64,000 nucleotides of DNA, taken from positions 1 to 64,000 of the forward strand of contig NZ_JACJVN010000012.1 in assembly GCF_014212015.1 (NCBI RefSeq), written 5' to 3'. Shown here in pieces: positions 51,047 through 59,212 of this stretch; position 1 is the first letter of the stretch, and every line of letters begins with the position of its first letter. Position numbers and translations under genes: made by a program. The DNA comes from Cohnella lubricantis. Its GTDB lineage: Bacteria > Bacillota > Bacilli > Paenibacillales > Paenibacillaceae. A model generated the notes under the pieces. The model was not told the DNA's origin, did no database searches, and saw only the letters and a list, made by a program, of their open reading frames with translations.

Positions 51047-51778
51047 TCAGGAGAGCCGCATCTTCTCCGCCAAGGTCAGCCTGCGTCCGCGCACATCCAG
51101 GATGAGGCGGCCGTCGTCCAGCCCCCAGATCTGGTCGGCGAACTTCTCGGCCAGCTCCAGTCGATGCAGGGCGACGACGACCGTTGTGCCGCGCTCCTGG
51201 CACAGCTTCTTCAGCATCGCCATAATCTCCTCCGCCGAGTGCGGGTCAAGGCCCGATACCGGCTCGTCCGCCACGAGCAGCTCCGCGCCGTGCGCGATCG
51301 CCCTGGCGACGGCAACCCGTTGGCGTTCGCCGCCGCTCATCTTCTCGACCGGCTGCTTCTTGGCGGAATCGAGCAGGCCGACCGCTTCGAGCGTATCCAT
51401 CGCATCCATATAATCGTCATTGCGCACCATGCCGGTCATCCGCCGCAGCCAGGACACTTGTCCGATCGCGCCGATGAGGACATTCTTAAGCGCCGTCTTC
51501 TTCTCATGCAGAATCGGCTTCTGCTCCAGATAGGCGATCTTGCGGCGAACCTTCAACCGAACGAGCGGTCCGCCTTTGATCAGATCCTTGCCGTCGAACC
51601 GGTATTCCCCTTGAGCCCATGGCTCCTTCAACGCCAAGCAGCGAAGCAGCGTCGACTTGCCGCTCCCGCTTGTGCCGACGACCGCCGTGAACGTTCCGGG
51701 CGCCAGCTGTCCATGAATGTCTTGAAGCACCGATTTGCCCTGCGGAAGTTTGCGGGTCAATCCCGATATCGTTATCAT
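51047..51778 (-). CDS. ABC transporter ATP-binding protein, phosphonate (PhnC) type
   Basis: A 243-residue ATPase. Walker A AVVGTSGSGKSTLLRCLALK, Q-loop YLEQKPILHEKKTALKNVLI, signature EKMSGGERQRVAVARAIAHG, Walker B LLVADEPVSGLDPHSAEEIM and the switch His in VVVALHRLELAEKFADQ. The spacing LKNVLIGAIGQVSWLRRMTG is characteristic of phosphonate-import ATPases. No permease or binding protein lies next to it, so the partner must be elsewhere or the gene is an orphan. Confidence 0.87.
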   Translation of the reverse strand: MITISGLTRKLPQGKSVLQDIHGQLAPGTFTAVVGTSGSGKSTLLRCLALKEPWAQGEYRFDGKDLIKGGPLVRLKVRRKIAYLEQKPILHEKKTALKNVLIGAIGQVSWLRRMTGMVRNDDYMDAMDTLEAVGLLDSAKKQPVEKMSGGERQRVAVARAIAHGAELLVADEPVSGLDPHSAEEIMAMLKKLCQERGTTVVVALHRLELAEKFADQIWGLDDGRLILDVRGRRLTLAEKMRLS

Positions 51779-51935
51779 CGCACTCCGGCTCCTTATCGAC
51801 TCGCAGCTCTAAATTATAATTTCTATTCTAAATTAGTTTATTGTATTCCGGAATACCTTTCCATACGAACGAATGTTTGCTATAATGAGAACGAGAACAC
51901 CTGTTCCGATTATTCTGAAGATGAGGTGGATTGGG

Positions 51936-52166
51936 ATGGCGAACTGCGAACACTTCCGATTTGTGGAACCTTCCAGGGGAGCCCGCCCGTCAAGAGATCT
52001 AACCTTCAAATTCTACAACGACGGGAAGCTCATTATCATGGACAACGATTCCGGACATACGATAAGCCCCCGCGAGTTAAGCGGGGGCAGCTACGACTTC
52101 TACGTGAGGCAGCGCATTGCGTTCATTAAGCGGGACTTGGCGGCTAAGCGGGCGAAGTACGCTTAA
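51936..52166 (+). CDS. Small conserved hypothetical protein
   Basis: A 76-residue protein starting at the ATG at 51936 (GAGGTGG six bases upstream). It reads MANCEHFRFVEPSRGARPSR, DLTFKFYNDGKLIIMDNDSG and HTISPRELSGGSYDFYVRQR, ending in a basic helix. The beta-then-helix pattern with conserved-looking aromatic residues suggests a real folded domain, but I do not recognise it. Confidence 0.6.
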   Translation: MANCEHFRFVEPSRGARPSRDLTFKFYNDGKLIIMDNDSGHTISPRELSGGSYDFYVRQRIAFIKRDLAAKRAKYA

Positions 52167-52167
52167 G

Positions 52168-52299
52168 TTAAGGCAGGTTCTTATTGATCTTATTTAAGCT
52201 CGGCGGCAGTCGGGACATCTTCCCCAGATGAATGGAATGGGATTCCGACTTGTTGCGGGAATGGTTCTGTTGGTCGTCGATTTTATTGCTCCTCGGCAT
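52168..52299 (-). CDS. Very small protein, 43 residues, unknown
   Basis: A minus-strand ORF with AGGGGGTGAATCGATCGCC before its ATG. It reads MPRSNKIDDQQNHSRNKSES then HSIHLGKMSRLPPSLNKIN, hydrophilic and rich in Asn, Ser and Lys, like small sporulation or coat-associated peptides. It is convergent with the 51936-52166 gene, with a single base between the stops. No match is recognised; the ribosome site is the main support. Confidence 0.5.
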   Translation of the reverse strand: MPRSNKIDDQQNHSRNKSESHSIHLGKMSRLPPSLNKINKNLP

Positions 52300-52320
52300 G
52301 GCGATCGATTCACCCCCTAT

Positions 52321-52353
52321 GCCCTTCGCAGCGCTGCGAAGGCTTTTTCTTTT
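52321..52353 (+). terminator. Plus-strand terminator
   Basis: CCTTCGCAGC/GCTGCGAAGG is a perfect palindromic stem followed by CTTTTTCTTTT. It would stop transcripts from the 51936 gene about 155 bases beyond its stop. Confidence 0.7.
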
Positions 52354-52439
52354 CAGCTTGCCACATCGCGCGCATTTACAAACGTTATTTTCACAGCCAT
52401 AATGTAGATTACAACTATTGGTTCAAGGAGTTCGAATGG

Positions 52440-53189
52440 ATGAAGCAGAATATTCTTTTTGATTTGGACGATACACTTATCTATTGCAACAAATATTTCA
52501 ATCTCGTATCCGATCAATTCGCCGACATGATGACCGACTGGTTCTCGCCATTCGGCGTTACGCGCGAGGAGCTGGCGTCCAAGCATTTGGAGATCGACAT
52601 TGCCGGCGTCAAGATTCACGGCTTCAAGAGCGATCACTTCCCGCAATCGTTCGTCGAGACGTACCGGTACTACAGCAAGCTGACGGGACGTTCGATGTCG
52701 CCGAAGGAAGAGAAGCTTCTGTGGGAATTGGGCATGAGCGTATACGATCACGAGGTCGAGCCTTACCCGGCGATGAACGAGACGCTCGATTCGCTGGTGC
52801 AGGACGGACATCAGCTGCACTTATATACGGGGGGCGACATTGCAGTCCAGCAGCGCAAGATCGAGCGGATGAATCTGGAACGTTACTTCCAGGATCGGAT
52901 CTACATTCGCATGCACAAGAATACGGACGCGCTGAAGGGCATTCTGAACGACGGACGCTTTGACAAGAATCATACGTGGATGATCGGCAATTCACTGCGA
53001 ACCGACGTGCTCCCCGCTCTCGAATGCGGCCTTCATGCGATCTACCTGAAGCGCGAGGACGAATGGAAGTTCAACATACTGAACGTTGACACACCGCCCC
53101 GCGGCGCCCTGCTAACGTTAACCGAGCTTGCGGATGTGCCTCCTGCCATCGACGAATATTTAGTTAAAGCGAAGGAACCCGGCGTTTGA
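52440..53189 (+). CDS. HAD-superfamily hydrolase
   Basis: A 249-residue haloacid-dehalogenase-type phosphatase. Motif I is ILFDLDDTLIY (nucleophile Asp9, acid Asp11), motif II HLYTGGDIAV, and motifs III/IV appear in the Lys and the WMIGNSLRTDVLPALECGLH segment (the usual GD is GN, with Asp further on). An alpha-helical cap lies between about 20 and 95. Substrate unknown; YjjG- or YfnB-like 5'-nucleotidases are the nearest type. ATG behind AAGGAGTTCGA. Confidence 0.85.
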   Translation: MKQNILFDLDDTLIYCNKYFNLVSDQFADMMTDWFSPFGVTREELASKHLEIDIAGVKIHGFKSDHFPQSFVETYRYYSKLTGRSMSPKEEKLLWELGMSVYDHEVEPYPAMNETLDSLVQDGHQLHLYTGGDIAVQQRKIERMNLERYFQDRIYIRMHKNTDALKGILNDGRFDKNHTWMIGNSLRTDVLPALECGLHAIYLKREDEWKFNILNVDTPPRGALLTLTELADVPPAIDEYLVKAKEPGV

Positions 53190-53210
53190 GTGCGCGGGTT
53201 CCTTCGTTTT
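53170..53210 (+). terminator. Terminator of the HAD hydrolase gene
   Basis: CGAAGGAACCC / GGGTTCCTTCG with inner GCG pairs, overlapping the stop codon and followed by TTTT. Confidence 0.8.
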
Positions 53211-53260
53211 GCTTCCGTGATCTTGAGTTGCTTAGGCGTTCAACGCCTCTCCTGATGTCA

Positions 53261-54481
53261 TCATTGTCCAGAAGGCAAATTTGCAAGCTTGTCGAAAAGC
53301 TGCCTGACGCCGTCCGACCAAGCCGGGTCCTCGGCGTAAATGCGGTTCAGCCAAGTGAACGGCTCCTCCCCTTCGGGCCGTGAAGCGCCGAGCTTCGCGA
53401 TCAGCTTGGCCGCAACAGCCGACGAGTCGGCGATGTCCGTGTTGTACTCCTGCCAGCTGTGGAACACGTTAAACGGATTATTCGCGATCTGCTTAGCGTT
53501 CTTGCCGGATCGCGGCACGAACCCTTGCTCTTGGCCCGTGATCGCGAACATTAGCAGCGGATTGATGTCATACTTGTGTGCGCTATCGACAATTGCGCTA
53601 AAGTAAGGCTCGTCCACCAGTATAGAATCGCGGCTGCGCATGTAAGCCTTCACAGCTTCTTCGTCAATGTCGGTGTAACGGAGCTCCTTCGGCATTCCGA
53701 TATCCGGCTTCTGCTCTTCTTCGCCTGTCACGACCTCCTGAATTGCCGTGCCGGAATCAAGGTCCGCGCTGGGTGCACGATCGTCTGTCGCGAGGCCGAT
53801 GGCCGCGCCGGCGCCAAGCGAGAGGACAAGCGCCAGCCAAGCGGCGTGACGTCTCCAGCCGCTTGGCGGCCGTGCTGGCTCGGAGATCGCGTCTGCGTCT
53901 ATGGCGATAGTGTCACCGGTTGGCGACGCAAAGACAGAGGTTAAGGTTAAGGTCAAGGCCGAGGTTGATGCCGAAGCCATCGGCTCCGATCCGGCATTCG
54001 ATTGGACCAACTCCGTCGCAAGAATCTCTGTCGCGCCATCTACCGCCGCCGATATGGACGCTACTTCAGCCGCTTCGCGTTGTTCTGCGCTCTCGGCGAC
54101 TGACACTTCCGTTCTCCTGCTTCGACGGATCCGTGATTCAACTTGCTGACGGGTCCACCTGCCGAGCGTCTTCTCTTCGATCCATCGCGCCAGCGGCTCC
54201 GAATCGATCTCTTCCGGCCATTGCTCGGATTCATAGACCGTCAGGACATCCTCCGCGATCACTTCGCGCTGCTCCGTAACCAGACAGCGGCGAATGAGCT
54301 CGTTCGTCATTCGCGTCTTAACTGCAGCCGGCAACTCAGGCAGGCGGCGCTCCAACGCGGATCGGACTGCTTCCGCTACGATCTCAGCCTTACGGCTGCC
54401 TGGCAGAGGCGCGTACTTCGTATGGACATACCTGCGAATAACATTAACGTCAGTCGGCGTCAGCAACACGGCGTTCTCCAT
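53261..54481 (-). CDS. Membrane-anchored glucosaminidase-like (GH73) protein
   Basis: A 406-residue protein with three regions. Residues 1-130 are soluble and charged with three-helix patterns (LPELPAAVKTRMTNELIRRC). A Ser/Thr/Ala-rich linker (SASTSALTLTLTSVF) leads to one membrane segment (HAAWLALVLSLGAGAAIGLA, about 217-236). The extracytoplasmic part has YFSAIVDSAHKYDINPLLMF, AITGQEQGFVPRSG and NNPFNVFHSWQEYN, which resemble LytG-type N-acetylglucosaminidases; the Glu of GQEQG is the likely acid. Start ATG at 54481 (GGCAGGGAGTGTCGT). Remodelling peptidoglycan is the expected job; the cytoplasmic domain is unusual. Confidence 0.75.
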   Translation of the reverse strand: MENAVLLTPTDVNVIRRYVHTKYAPLPGSRKAEIVAEAVRSALERRLPELPAAVKTRMTNELIRRCLVTEQREVIAEDVLTVYESEQWPEEIDSEPLARWIEEKTLGRWTRQQVESRIRRSRRTEVSVAESAEQREAAEVASISAAVDGATEILATELVQSNAGSEPMASASTSALTLTLTSVFASPTGDTIAIDADAISEPARPPSGWRRHAAWLALVLSLGAGAAIGLATDDRAPSADLDSGTAIQEVVTGEEEQKPDIGMPKELRYTDIDEEAVKAYMRSRDSILVDEPYFSAIVDSAHKYDINPLLMFAITGQEQGFVPRSGKNAKQIANNPFNVFHSWQEYNTDIADSSAVAAKLIAKLGASRPEGEEPFTWLNRIYAEDPAWSDGVRQLFDKLANLPSGQ

Positions 54482-54651
54482 ACGACACTCCCTGCCTCCC
54501 AAATTCCATTCCCCGTGGCAAGAACACTCTCATCAGTGTATCACAGAGGAAAGATTTGGGGGAAGCGACTAACGGCGCATACTCGCTTCATGTCAAACGC
54601 CGTTGATTGCAGGCAGTTCCAGACATTGCTTGTCGTTCATCTACTGTGCGT

Positions 54652-54915
54652 TTAGAGCAGCAGCTCCATCTTGCGTGTCTTCGTTCGGAAGCCGAACTTC
54701 TCGTAGAGGCGAATCGCACCTTCATTGAATTCCGACGATTGCAGTTCCACGTCGTCGGCTCCCCGCTGCTTCGCCAATTCTACGATATGTTGCAGCGGCT
54801 GGGAGCCCAGCCCTTGTCCGCGCCGATTCTCGTCAACGCCAAGATCGGCGATGTAGACGGTGGTGAACCGCGGCTTCAGCACGGGCTTGTCAGGCGCATG
54901 CTCTAATCGCAGCAC
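54652..54915 (-). pseudogene. N-terminally truncated GNAT acetyltransferase
   Basis: The 87-residue frame contains only the second half of a GNAT fold: TTVYIADLGVDENRRGQGLG with the acetyl-CoA loop, VELAKQRGADDVELQSSEFN and AIRLYEKFGFRTKTRKMELL. Full-length members have 140-160 residues. It opens at a GTG without a ribosome site inside the end of the upstream gene (13-base overlap), so expression would depend on coupling. Either a decayed gene or a relic kept by coupling. Confidence 0.6.
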
Positions 54916-55220
54916 AGCGAAGAGATTGACTGCTGCATCCGGTCACTGCCGATGTACGCCTTAATCTGCTCCTTCTCCGAGAAGGTGAACTGGTATTCGC
55001 AGTCGCAGCCCTCGTCCAGCGGCTCGATCTCAATCGGCGCGCCGGCAGGCGTGCAGACGACCAGCGCGGTCAGCTCGATCAGATCGGTCGGCGCCGGCGG
55101 CGCCGGGTCCGTCTCGAACTTTAAGTAGACGTCGACCCAATGCTCGTTGCGCCGCTCCACACGCGGCTCGAATGAGACGAACTTCAATTCGGTAAATTGA
55201 TCATCTCCGTACTTGATCAT
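54903..55220 (-). CDS. Conserved hypothetical protein, beta-rich
   Basis: A 105-residue protein (ATG at 55220 behind GAGGATGAGGGTT). It reads MIKYGDDQFTELKFVSFEPR, VERRNEHWVDVYLKFETDPA, then IEIEPLDEGCDCEYQFTFSE and KEQIKAYIGSDRMQ, ending in LCCD. The alternating hydrophobic pattern suggests a beta sandwich; two Cys pairs (CDC, CC) are notable. No family recognised. Confidence 0.6.
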   Translation of the reverse strand: MIKYGDDQFTELKFVSFEPRVERRNEHWVDVYLKFETDPAPPAPTDLIELTALVVCTPAGAPIEIEPLDEGCDCEYQFTFSEKEQIKAYIGSDRMQQSISSLCCD

Positions 55221-55361
55221 AACCCTCATCCTCTCTGCTTGTGCGCACATCGTACTTCTCTACGTACATACTCTTGCGCACACAATTGCCCTCGCTTTGT
55301 TCACGCTAATAGTATTATCGTGAGCTCTCCACACTCTCCCACGCACGCTCTTCTCGCAACG

Positions 55362-55409
55362 AAAGGCCGCTCCCGGCGGCGGTCTACGCCTGATCCGGGA
55401 ACAGCCTTT
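55362..55409 (-). terminator. Terminator downstream of gltD
   Basis: AAAGGC-GCTCCCGG pairs with CCGGGA-GCCTTT around a GC-rich loop, about 35 bases past the gltD stop. On the minus strand the stem is followed by CGTTGCG, without a T-run. Confidence 0.55.
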
Positions 55410-55443
55410 GCGCTCATCTAAACATCTTCCATTCGCTCCCTGC

Positions 55444-56934
55444 TTACGGAAGCATCGTCGAACCCATCAGATACTTGTCAACCTCGCGGGCCGCTTCGCG
55501 TCCTTCGTTGATCGCCCAGACGATAAGGCTCTGGCCGCGGCGCATATCGCCGGCTGCGAACACCTTGTCGACGCTCGTCTTATACTTGCCGTAAGCGGCT
55601 TTGACATTCGTGCGGCGATCCGTCTCGAGACCCAGCTGGTCGATAATCGTGCGCTCAGGCCCTTCGAAGCCGACGGCGACGAGGACAATGTCGGCCTTCC
55701 ACACTTTCTCCGTACCCGGGATCTCTTCGTAGATCTTGCGGCCTTGCTCGTCGACGTAGCGGCGGATCTGCACCGTGTGCAGCTCCTTCACGTTGCCGTT
55801 CTCGTCGCCGACGAACTTCTTCGTCAGGACGGAGAACGCGCGAGGATCTTCCCCGTACAGCGCCTTCGCCTCTTCGTGCGCATAATCGAGCGTGTACACA
55901 TTCGGATACTCCGGCCACGGATTGTTGATCTGGTCGCGCGTGAGCGGCGCCTTCGGGTGCGTGCCGAATTGCGATACGCTCGTGCAGCCGTGGCGCAGCG
56001 CCGTTGCGACGCAGTCGGTGCCGGTGTCGCCGCCGCCGATGACGATGACATGCTTGCCTTGCGCTGACAGATAAGTGCCTTCCTGCAAGCCATTGTCCAG
56101 ATAACTCTTAATCGTCGAGTTCAAGAAATCCATCGCAGGATAAATGCCCTTCAGGTTCGCGCCTTCCACATCGCCAATACCGCGTGCCTTCGTCGCGCCG
56201 CCGCACAGGACGACAGCGTCGAATTCGTCCTTCAACTGCTGCGAGGAAATGTCCTTGCCGATCTCCGTATTCGTCACGAACTTGATGCCTTCCTCAGCCA
56301 GCAGATCGATGCGGCGCTGCACGATGTCCTTCTCAAGCTTCATCGTCGGGATGCCGTACGTCAGCAAGCCGCCTAGACGGTCGGCGCGTTCATAGACGGT
56401 AACCGTATGTCCCGCTTTGTTCAGCTGCGCTGCGGCAGCTAGTCCCGCAGGACCGGAGCCGACGACGGCGACCTTCTTGCCTGTGCGCGTCTTCGGCGGC
56501 TGCGGAACGACCCAGCCTTCCTCGAAGGCGCGGTCGATGATCGCTTGCTCGATCGTCTTAATCGTCACCGGATCGCCGATCAGGCCGACGGTGCAGGAGC
56601 CTTCGCAAGGCGCCGGGCAGACGCGGCCCGTGAATTCGGGGAAGTTGTTCGTCTTGGCCAGACGCTCATAAGCTTCCTTCCAAAGCCCGCGATAGATGAG
56701 ATTGTTCCATTCCGGAATCAGATTGTTAACCGGACAGCCTGATACGCTGCCGCCGAGCTCGATGCCCGTATGGCAATACGGCGTGCCGCAATCCATGCAG
56801 CGAGCGCCTTGCGTGCGGAGTTGATCTTCGGAGAACATACGGTGGAACTCGTTCCAATCCTTGATGCGTTCGAGCGGATCGCGATCGCTGGGCAGCTCGC
56901 GTTGATATTCCATAAATCCCGTAGGCGTCGACAT
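55444..56934 (-). CDS. gltD: Glutamate synthase (NADPH) small subunit
   Basis: A 496-residue FAD/NAD(P) flavoprotein that feeds electrons from NADPH to the large subunit, which makes two glutamates from glutamine and 2-oxoglutarate. The N-terminal iron-sulfur region has [12 protein letters not shown] and [22 protein letters not shown]. The FAD motif is [20 protein letters not shown] and the NADPH motif [19 protein letters not shown]. The C-terminus ([20 protein letters not shown]) is the second FAD motif. No gltA/gltB large-subunit gene is adjacent in the window. The start ATG follows GGAGGAATAGAAG. Confidence 0.93.
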   Translation of the reverse strand: MSTPTGFMEYQRELPSDRDPLERIKDWNEFHRMFSEDQLRTQGARCMDCGTPYCHTGIELGGSVSGCPVNNLIPEWNNLIYRGLWKEAYERLAKTNNFPEFTGRVCPAPCEGSCTVGLIGDPVTIKTIEQAIIDRAFEEGWVVPQPPKTRTGKKVAVVGSGPAGLAAAAQLNKAGHTVTVYERADRLGGLLTYGIPTMKLEKDIVQRRIDLLAEEGIKFVTNTEIGKDISSQQLKDEFDAVVLCGGATKARGIGDVEGANLKGIYPAMDFLNSTIKSYLDNGLQEGTYLSAQGKHVIVIGGGDTGTDCVATALRHGCTSVSQFGTHPKAPLTRDQINNPWPEYPNVYTLDYAHEEAKALYGEDPRAFSVLTKKFVGDENGNVKELHTVQIRRYVDEQGRKIYEEIPGTEKVWKADIVLVAVGFEGPERTIIDQLGLETDRRTNVKAAYGKYKTSVDKVFAAGDMRRGQSLIVWAINEGREAAREVDKYLMGSTMLP

Positions 56935-57063
56935 CTTCTATTCCTCCATCTATCGGTGTCCTTGCATATTTATACAAACATACATTATTGATAGATCATC
57001 CTACCAGACAAACTGTGCTGTACACATGGATTATCTACTCAATTATTTGCATGATTTGCGCAA

Positions 57064-57549
57064 TTAGCGTCTGCGTTCGTATACACAGAAATCAAACGGT
57101 ATCGTATTCTTCTCATCCTGAACGCCGGGCGTCCGGGAGATGAGTACCCACTCGGCAGGATCCATCTCGGGGAAGAATGTGTCGCCTTCATAGCTGCGGT
57201 GGACCTCGGTGATCAGCAGCCGATCCGCCTTCGGCAGCGCCTGCCGGTAGATATCCGCTCCGCCGGCGATCATTAGATCGCCTGAACCATACTCTTCAAG
57301 CGCTTCGGCAAGCGAACGCACGAGTCGGCATCCTTCCGGTGCTTCCTCCATCGTCCGAGAGACGATCACATTCAGCCGATCCGGCAGCGGTCTCGGGAAC
57401 GACTCGAACGTCTTGCGTCCGATCACGACGGTCTTGCCGATCGTTTGCGCTTTGAAGTAAGCCATATCTGCAGGCAGACGCCACAGCAGCCGATTGTCTA
57501 GCCCGATCGCACCGTTGTCGGCAACTGCCGCTATGAGAGTTATCGACAT
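57064..57549 (-). CDS. folA: Dihydrofolate reductase
   Basis: A 161-residue DHFR, which regenerates tetrahydrofolate with NADPH. MSITLIAAVADNGAIGLDNR, LLWRLPADMAYFKAQTIGKT (the Met20-loop and the acidic residue, Asp in LPADM), VVIGRKTFESFPRPLPDR and LMIAGGADIYRQAL are the standard motifs. The ATG at 57549 follows CAGGGTGCAGATC and gives the normal length. It lies 140 bases downstream of thyA on the same strand, with a terminator between them, so it may be transcribed on its own. Confidence 0.93.
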   Translation of the reverse strand: MSITLIAAVADNGAIGLDNRLLWRLPADMAYFKAQTIGKTVVIGRKTFESFPRPLPDRLNVIVSRTMEEAPEGCRLVRSLAEALEEYGSGDLMIAGGADIYRQALPKADRLLITEVHRSYEGDTFFPEMDPAEWVLISRTPGVQDEKNTIPFDFCVYERRR

Positions 57550-57655
57550 GATCTGCACCCTGCCTTTTGTAGTAATTCCATCATACCATAAGGGTCCATC
57601 GGTGACTACCGAACAATCGGCAACAATTCGGCGGTATTGTTCGGAGATCGAATAC

Positions 57656-57680
57656 AAAAGGCGCCCACAAGGACGCCTCT
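57656..57680 (-). terminator. Terminator of thyA
   Basis: On the minus strand AGGCGTCC / GGGCGCCT with a TTGT loop, followed by TTTTGT, nine bases after the stop. Confidence 0.75.
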
Positions 57681-57688
57681 GAACTATT

Positions 57689-58483
57689 TTATATTGCAAC
57701 CGGTGCCTTGATGCCGGGATGATGCTGATAGTTCTGGAATTCGAAGTCTTCATACGCATAGTCGAAAATGCTGTCCGGCTTCCGCTTGATCACCAGCTGC
57801 GGCAGCGGATAAGGCTCTCGGGTCAGTTGCAGCTTCACCTGCTCTAGGTGATTGCTGTAGATATGCACGTCTCCGCCCGACCAGATGAATTCGCCAGGCG
57901 TAAGGCCGCATTGCTGCGCCATCATATGCGTCAGCAGCGCGTAGGAAGCGATGTTGAACGGCAGCCCGAGGAACGTATCGACCGACCGCATCGTTAGCAT
58001 GCAGCTCAGCTTGCCGCCTGCAACATAGAATTGGAAGACGAAGTGGCATGGCGGGAGCTTCATCCGGTCGATCTCCGCCACGTTCCAGGCGCTGACGATA
58101 TGCCGGCGCGAGTCGGGATTGCGCTTGATCGACTCGACGACTTGGGCGATCTGATCGATTGTCCTTCCATCCGCCGTCTCCCATGCGCGCCATTGAGAGC
58201 CGTATACCGGACCGAGATTGCCGTTCTCATCCGCCCACTCGTCCCAGATCGTCACGCCGTTATCGCGTAAGTATCGGGTGTTCGTGTCGCCCTTCAGGAA
58301 CCAGAGCAGCTCGTGAACGACTGACTTCAGATGCACGCGCTTCGTCGTGACGAGCGGGAAGCCCTTCGACAGGTCGAATCGCAGTTGGCGGCCGAATACG
58401 CTGATCGTGCCGGTTCCGGTGCGGTCGTCCTTGCGGACGCCGTTATCGAGAATATCTTGCAGCAAGTCCAAATAATTGCGCAA
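57689..58483 (-). CDS. thyA: Thymidylate synthase
   Basis: A 264-residue enzyme that methylates dUMP to dTMP using methylene-tetrahydrofolate. The chosen TTG start ([27 protein letters not shown] upstream) gives exactly the standard ThyA length; the longer open frame to 58561 is not homologous. Motifs: [20 protein letters not shown] with the phosphate-binding Arg, [20 protein letters not shown] with the nucleophilic Cys, [19 protein letters not shown] and HIYSNHLEQ. The product of DHFR downstream recycles its folate by-product. Confidence 0.95.
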   Translation of the reverse strand: MRNYLDLLQDILDNGVRKDDRTGTGTISVFGRQLRFDLSKGFPLVTTKRVHLKSVVHELLWFLKGDTNTRYLRDNGVTIWDEWADENGNLGPVYGSQWRAWETADGRTIDQIAQVVESIKRNPDSRRHIVSAWNVAEIDRMKLPPCHFVFQFYVAGGKLSCMLTMRSVDTFLGLPFNIASYALLTHMMAQQCGLTPGEFIWSGGDVHIYSNHLEQVKLQLTREPYPLPQLVIKRKPDSIFDYAYEDFEFQNYQHHPGIKAPVAI

Positions 58484-58585
58484 ATGCGAACCCACCTTTT
58501 CCGACAGGTAGTTGATTGAGTCTATCGTTACTGCTATCCATTCTATCACTAGAAGGTTCAATCTGTCGACGATGGCTGCCGCCGA

Positions 58586-59071
58586 TCAACTCGGCTCCGT
58601 ATACCGTTGCTGCCTGCGCAGCTTCCGTTGAACATGGCGTTCGGGAGCGCTCTCGAACAGCTTGCGCTCCTCCTCCGTCTCCGGATAGACCGGAGGCACC
58701 TCCGTCGGCTTGCCCTCTTCGTTCACGGCGACGAACGTGCAGAAAGCCGTCACTGTCGGCCGTCGTTCCCCCGTGAGCAGATTCTCGGAACGCACGACGC
58801 AGTAGACCTCCATGGACGTTCGGTGAGTCCACGTCACGAACGCCTCCAGTTCGACCGCTTCGTTCATTCGGATAGGCGTCATGAAATCGAGGCTGTCCGT
58901 CGAAGCCGTCACGACTCGGCTGTTGCTGTGTCTCATCGCGGCGATGACGCAGATCTCATCGATATACTGCATCAGCTTGCCGCCGAACATCGTGCCATGG
59001 TAATTCGTATCGGCGGGGAATACGAGCAGCGTCTGGATCGAACGCGACTGGCCGATCGGCTTGGCTTCCAT
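58586..59071 (-). CDS. Hotdog-fold acyl-CoA thioesterase
   Basis: A 161-residue thioesterase of the YciA/BFIT group. SRSIQTLLVFPADTNYHGTM, FGGKLMQYIDEICVIAAMRH (the GGxLMxxID motif with catalytic Asp) and VTASTDSLDFMTPIRMNEAV, VELEAFVTWTHRTSMEVYCV define it. The start ATG at 59071 has AGGGTGAATCTC upstream. The C-terminus is basic (RHVQRKLRRQQRY). It hydrolyses acyl-CoA; chain-length preference cannot be told. Confidence 0.88.
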   Translation of the reverse strand: MEAKPIGQSRSIQTLLVFPADTNYHGTMFGGKLMQYIDEICVIAAMRHSNSRVVTASTDSLDFMTPIRMNEAVELEAFVTWTHRTSMEVYCVVRSENLLTGERRPTVTAFCTFVAVNEEGKPTEVPPVYPETEEERKLFESAPERHVQRKLRRQQRYTEPS

Positions 59072-59117
59072 GAGATTCACCCTGCTCTCTTCTGTTCGTG
59101 GAGAATCGAATAATTCA

Positions 59118-59145
59118 ATTGTAGCAAAAGAAAGCTGCTTCGCAA
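59118..59145 (-). promoter_or_regulatory. Promoter of the thioesterase gene
   Basis: TTGCGA (59145-59140) and TACAAT (59123-59118) on the minus strand, 16 bases apart. The -35 overlaps the stem of the pdh operon terminator. Confidence 0.55.
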
Positions 59146-59182
59146 ACGGATCTCGGATCTCGAGTCCCGTCTTCGAAGCAGC
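59134..59182 (-). terminator. Terminator of the pyruvate dehydrogenase operon
   Basis: GCTGCTTCG and CGAAGCAGC form the stem around a 31-base loop; on the minus strand it is followed by TTTCTTTT. It lies about 31 bases past the lpdA stop. Confidence 0.65.
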
Positions 59183-59212
59183 CAATGTGTCATTCGCTAT
59201 CGGCATTCATGA

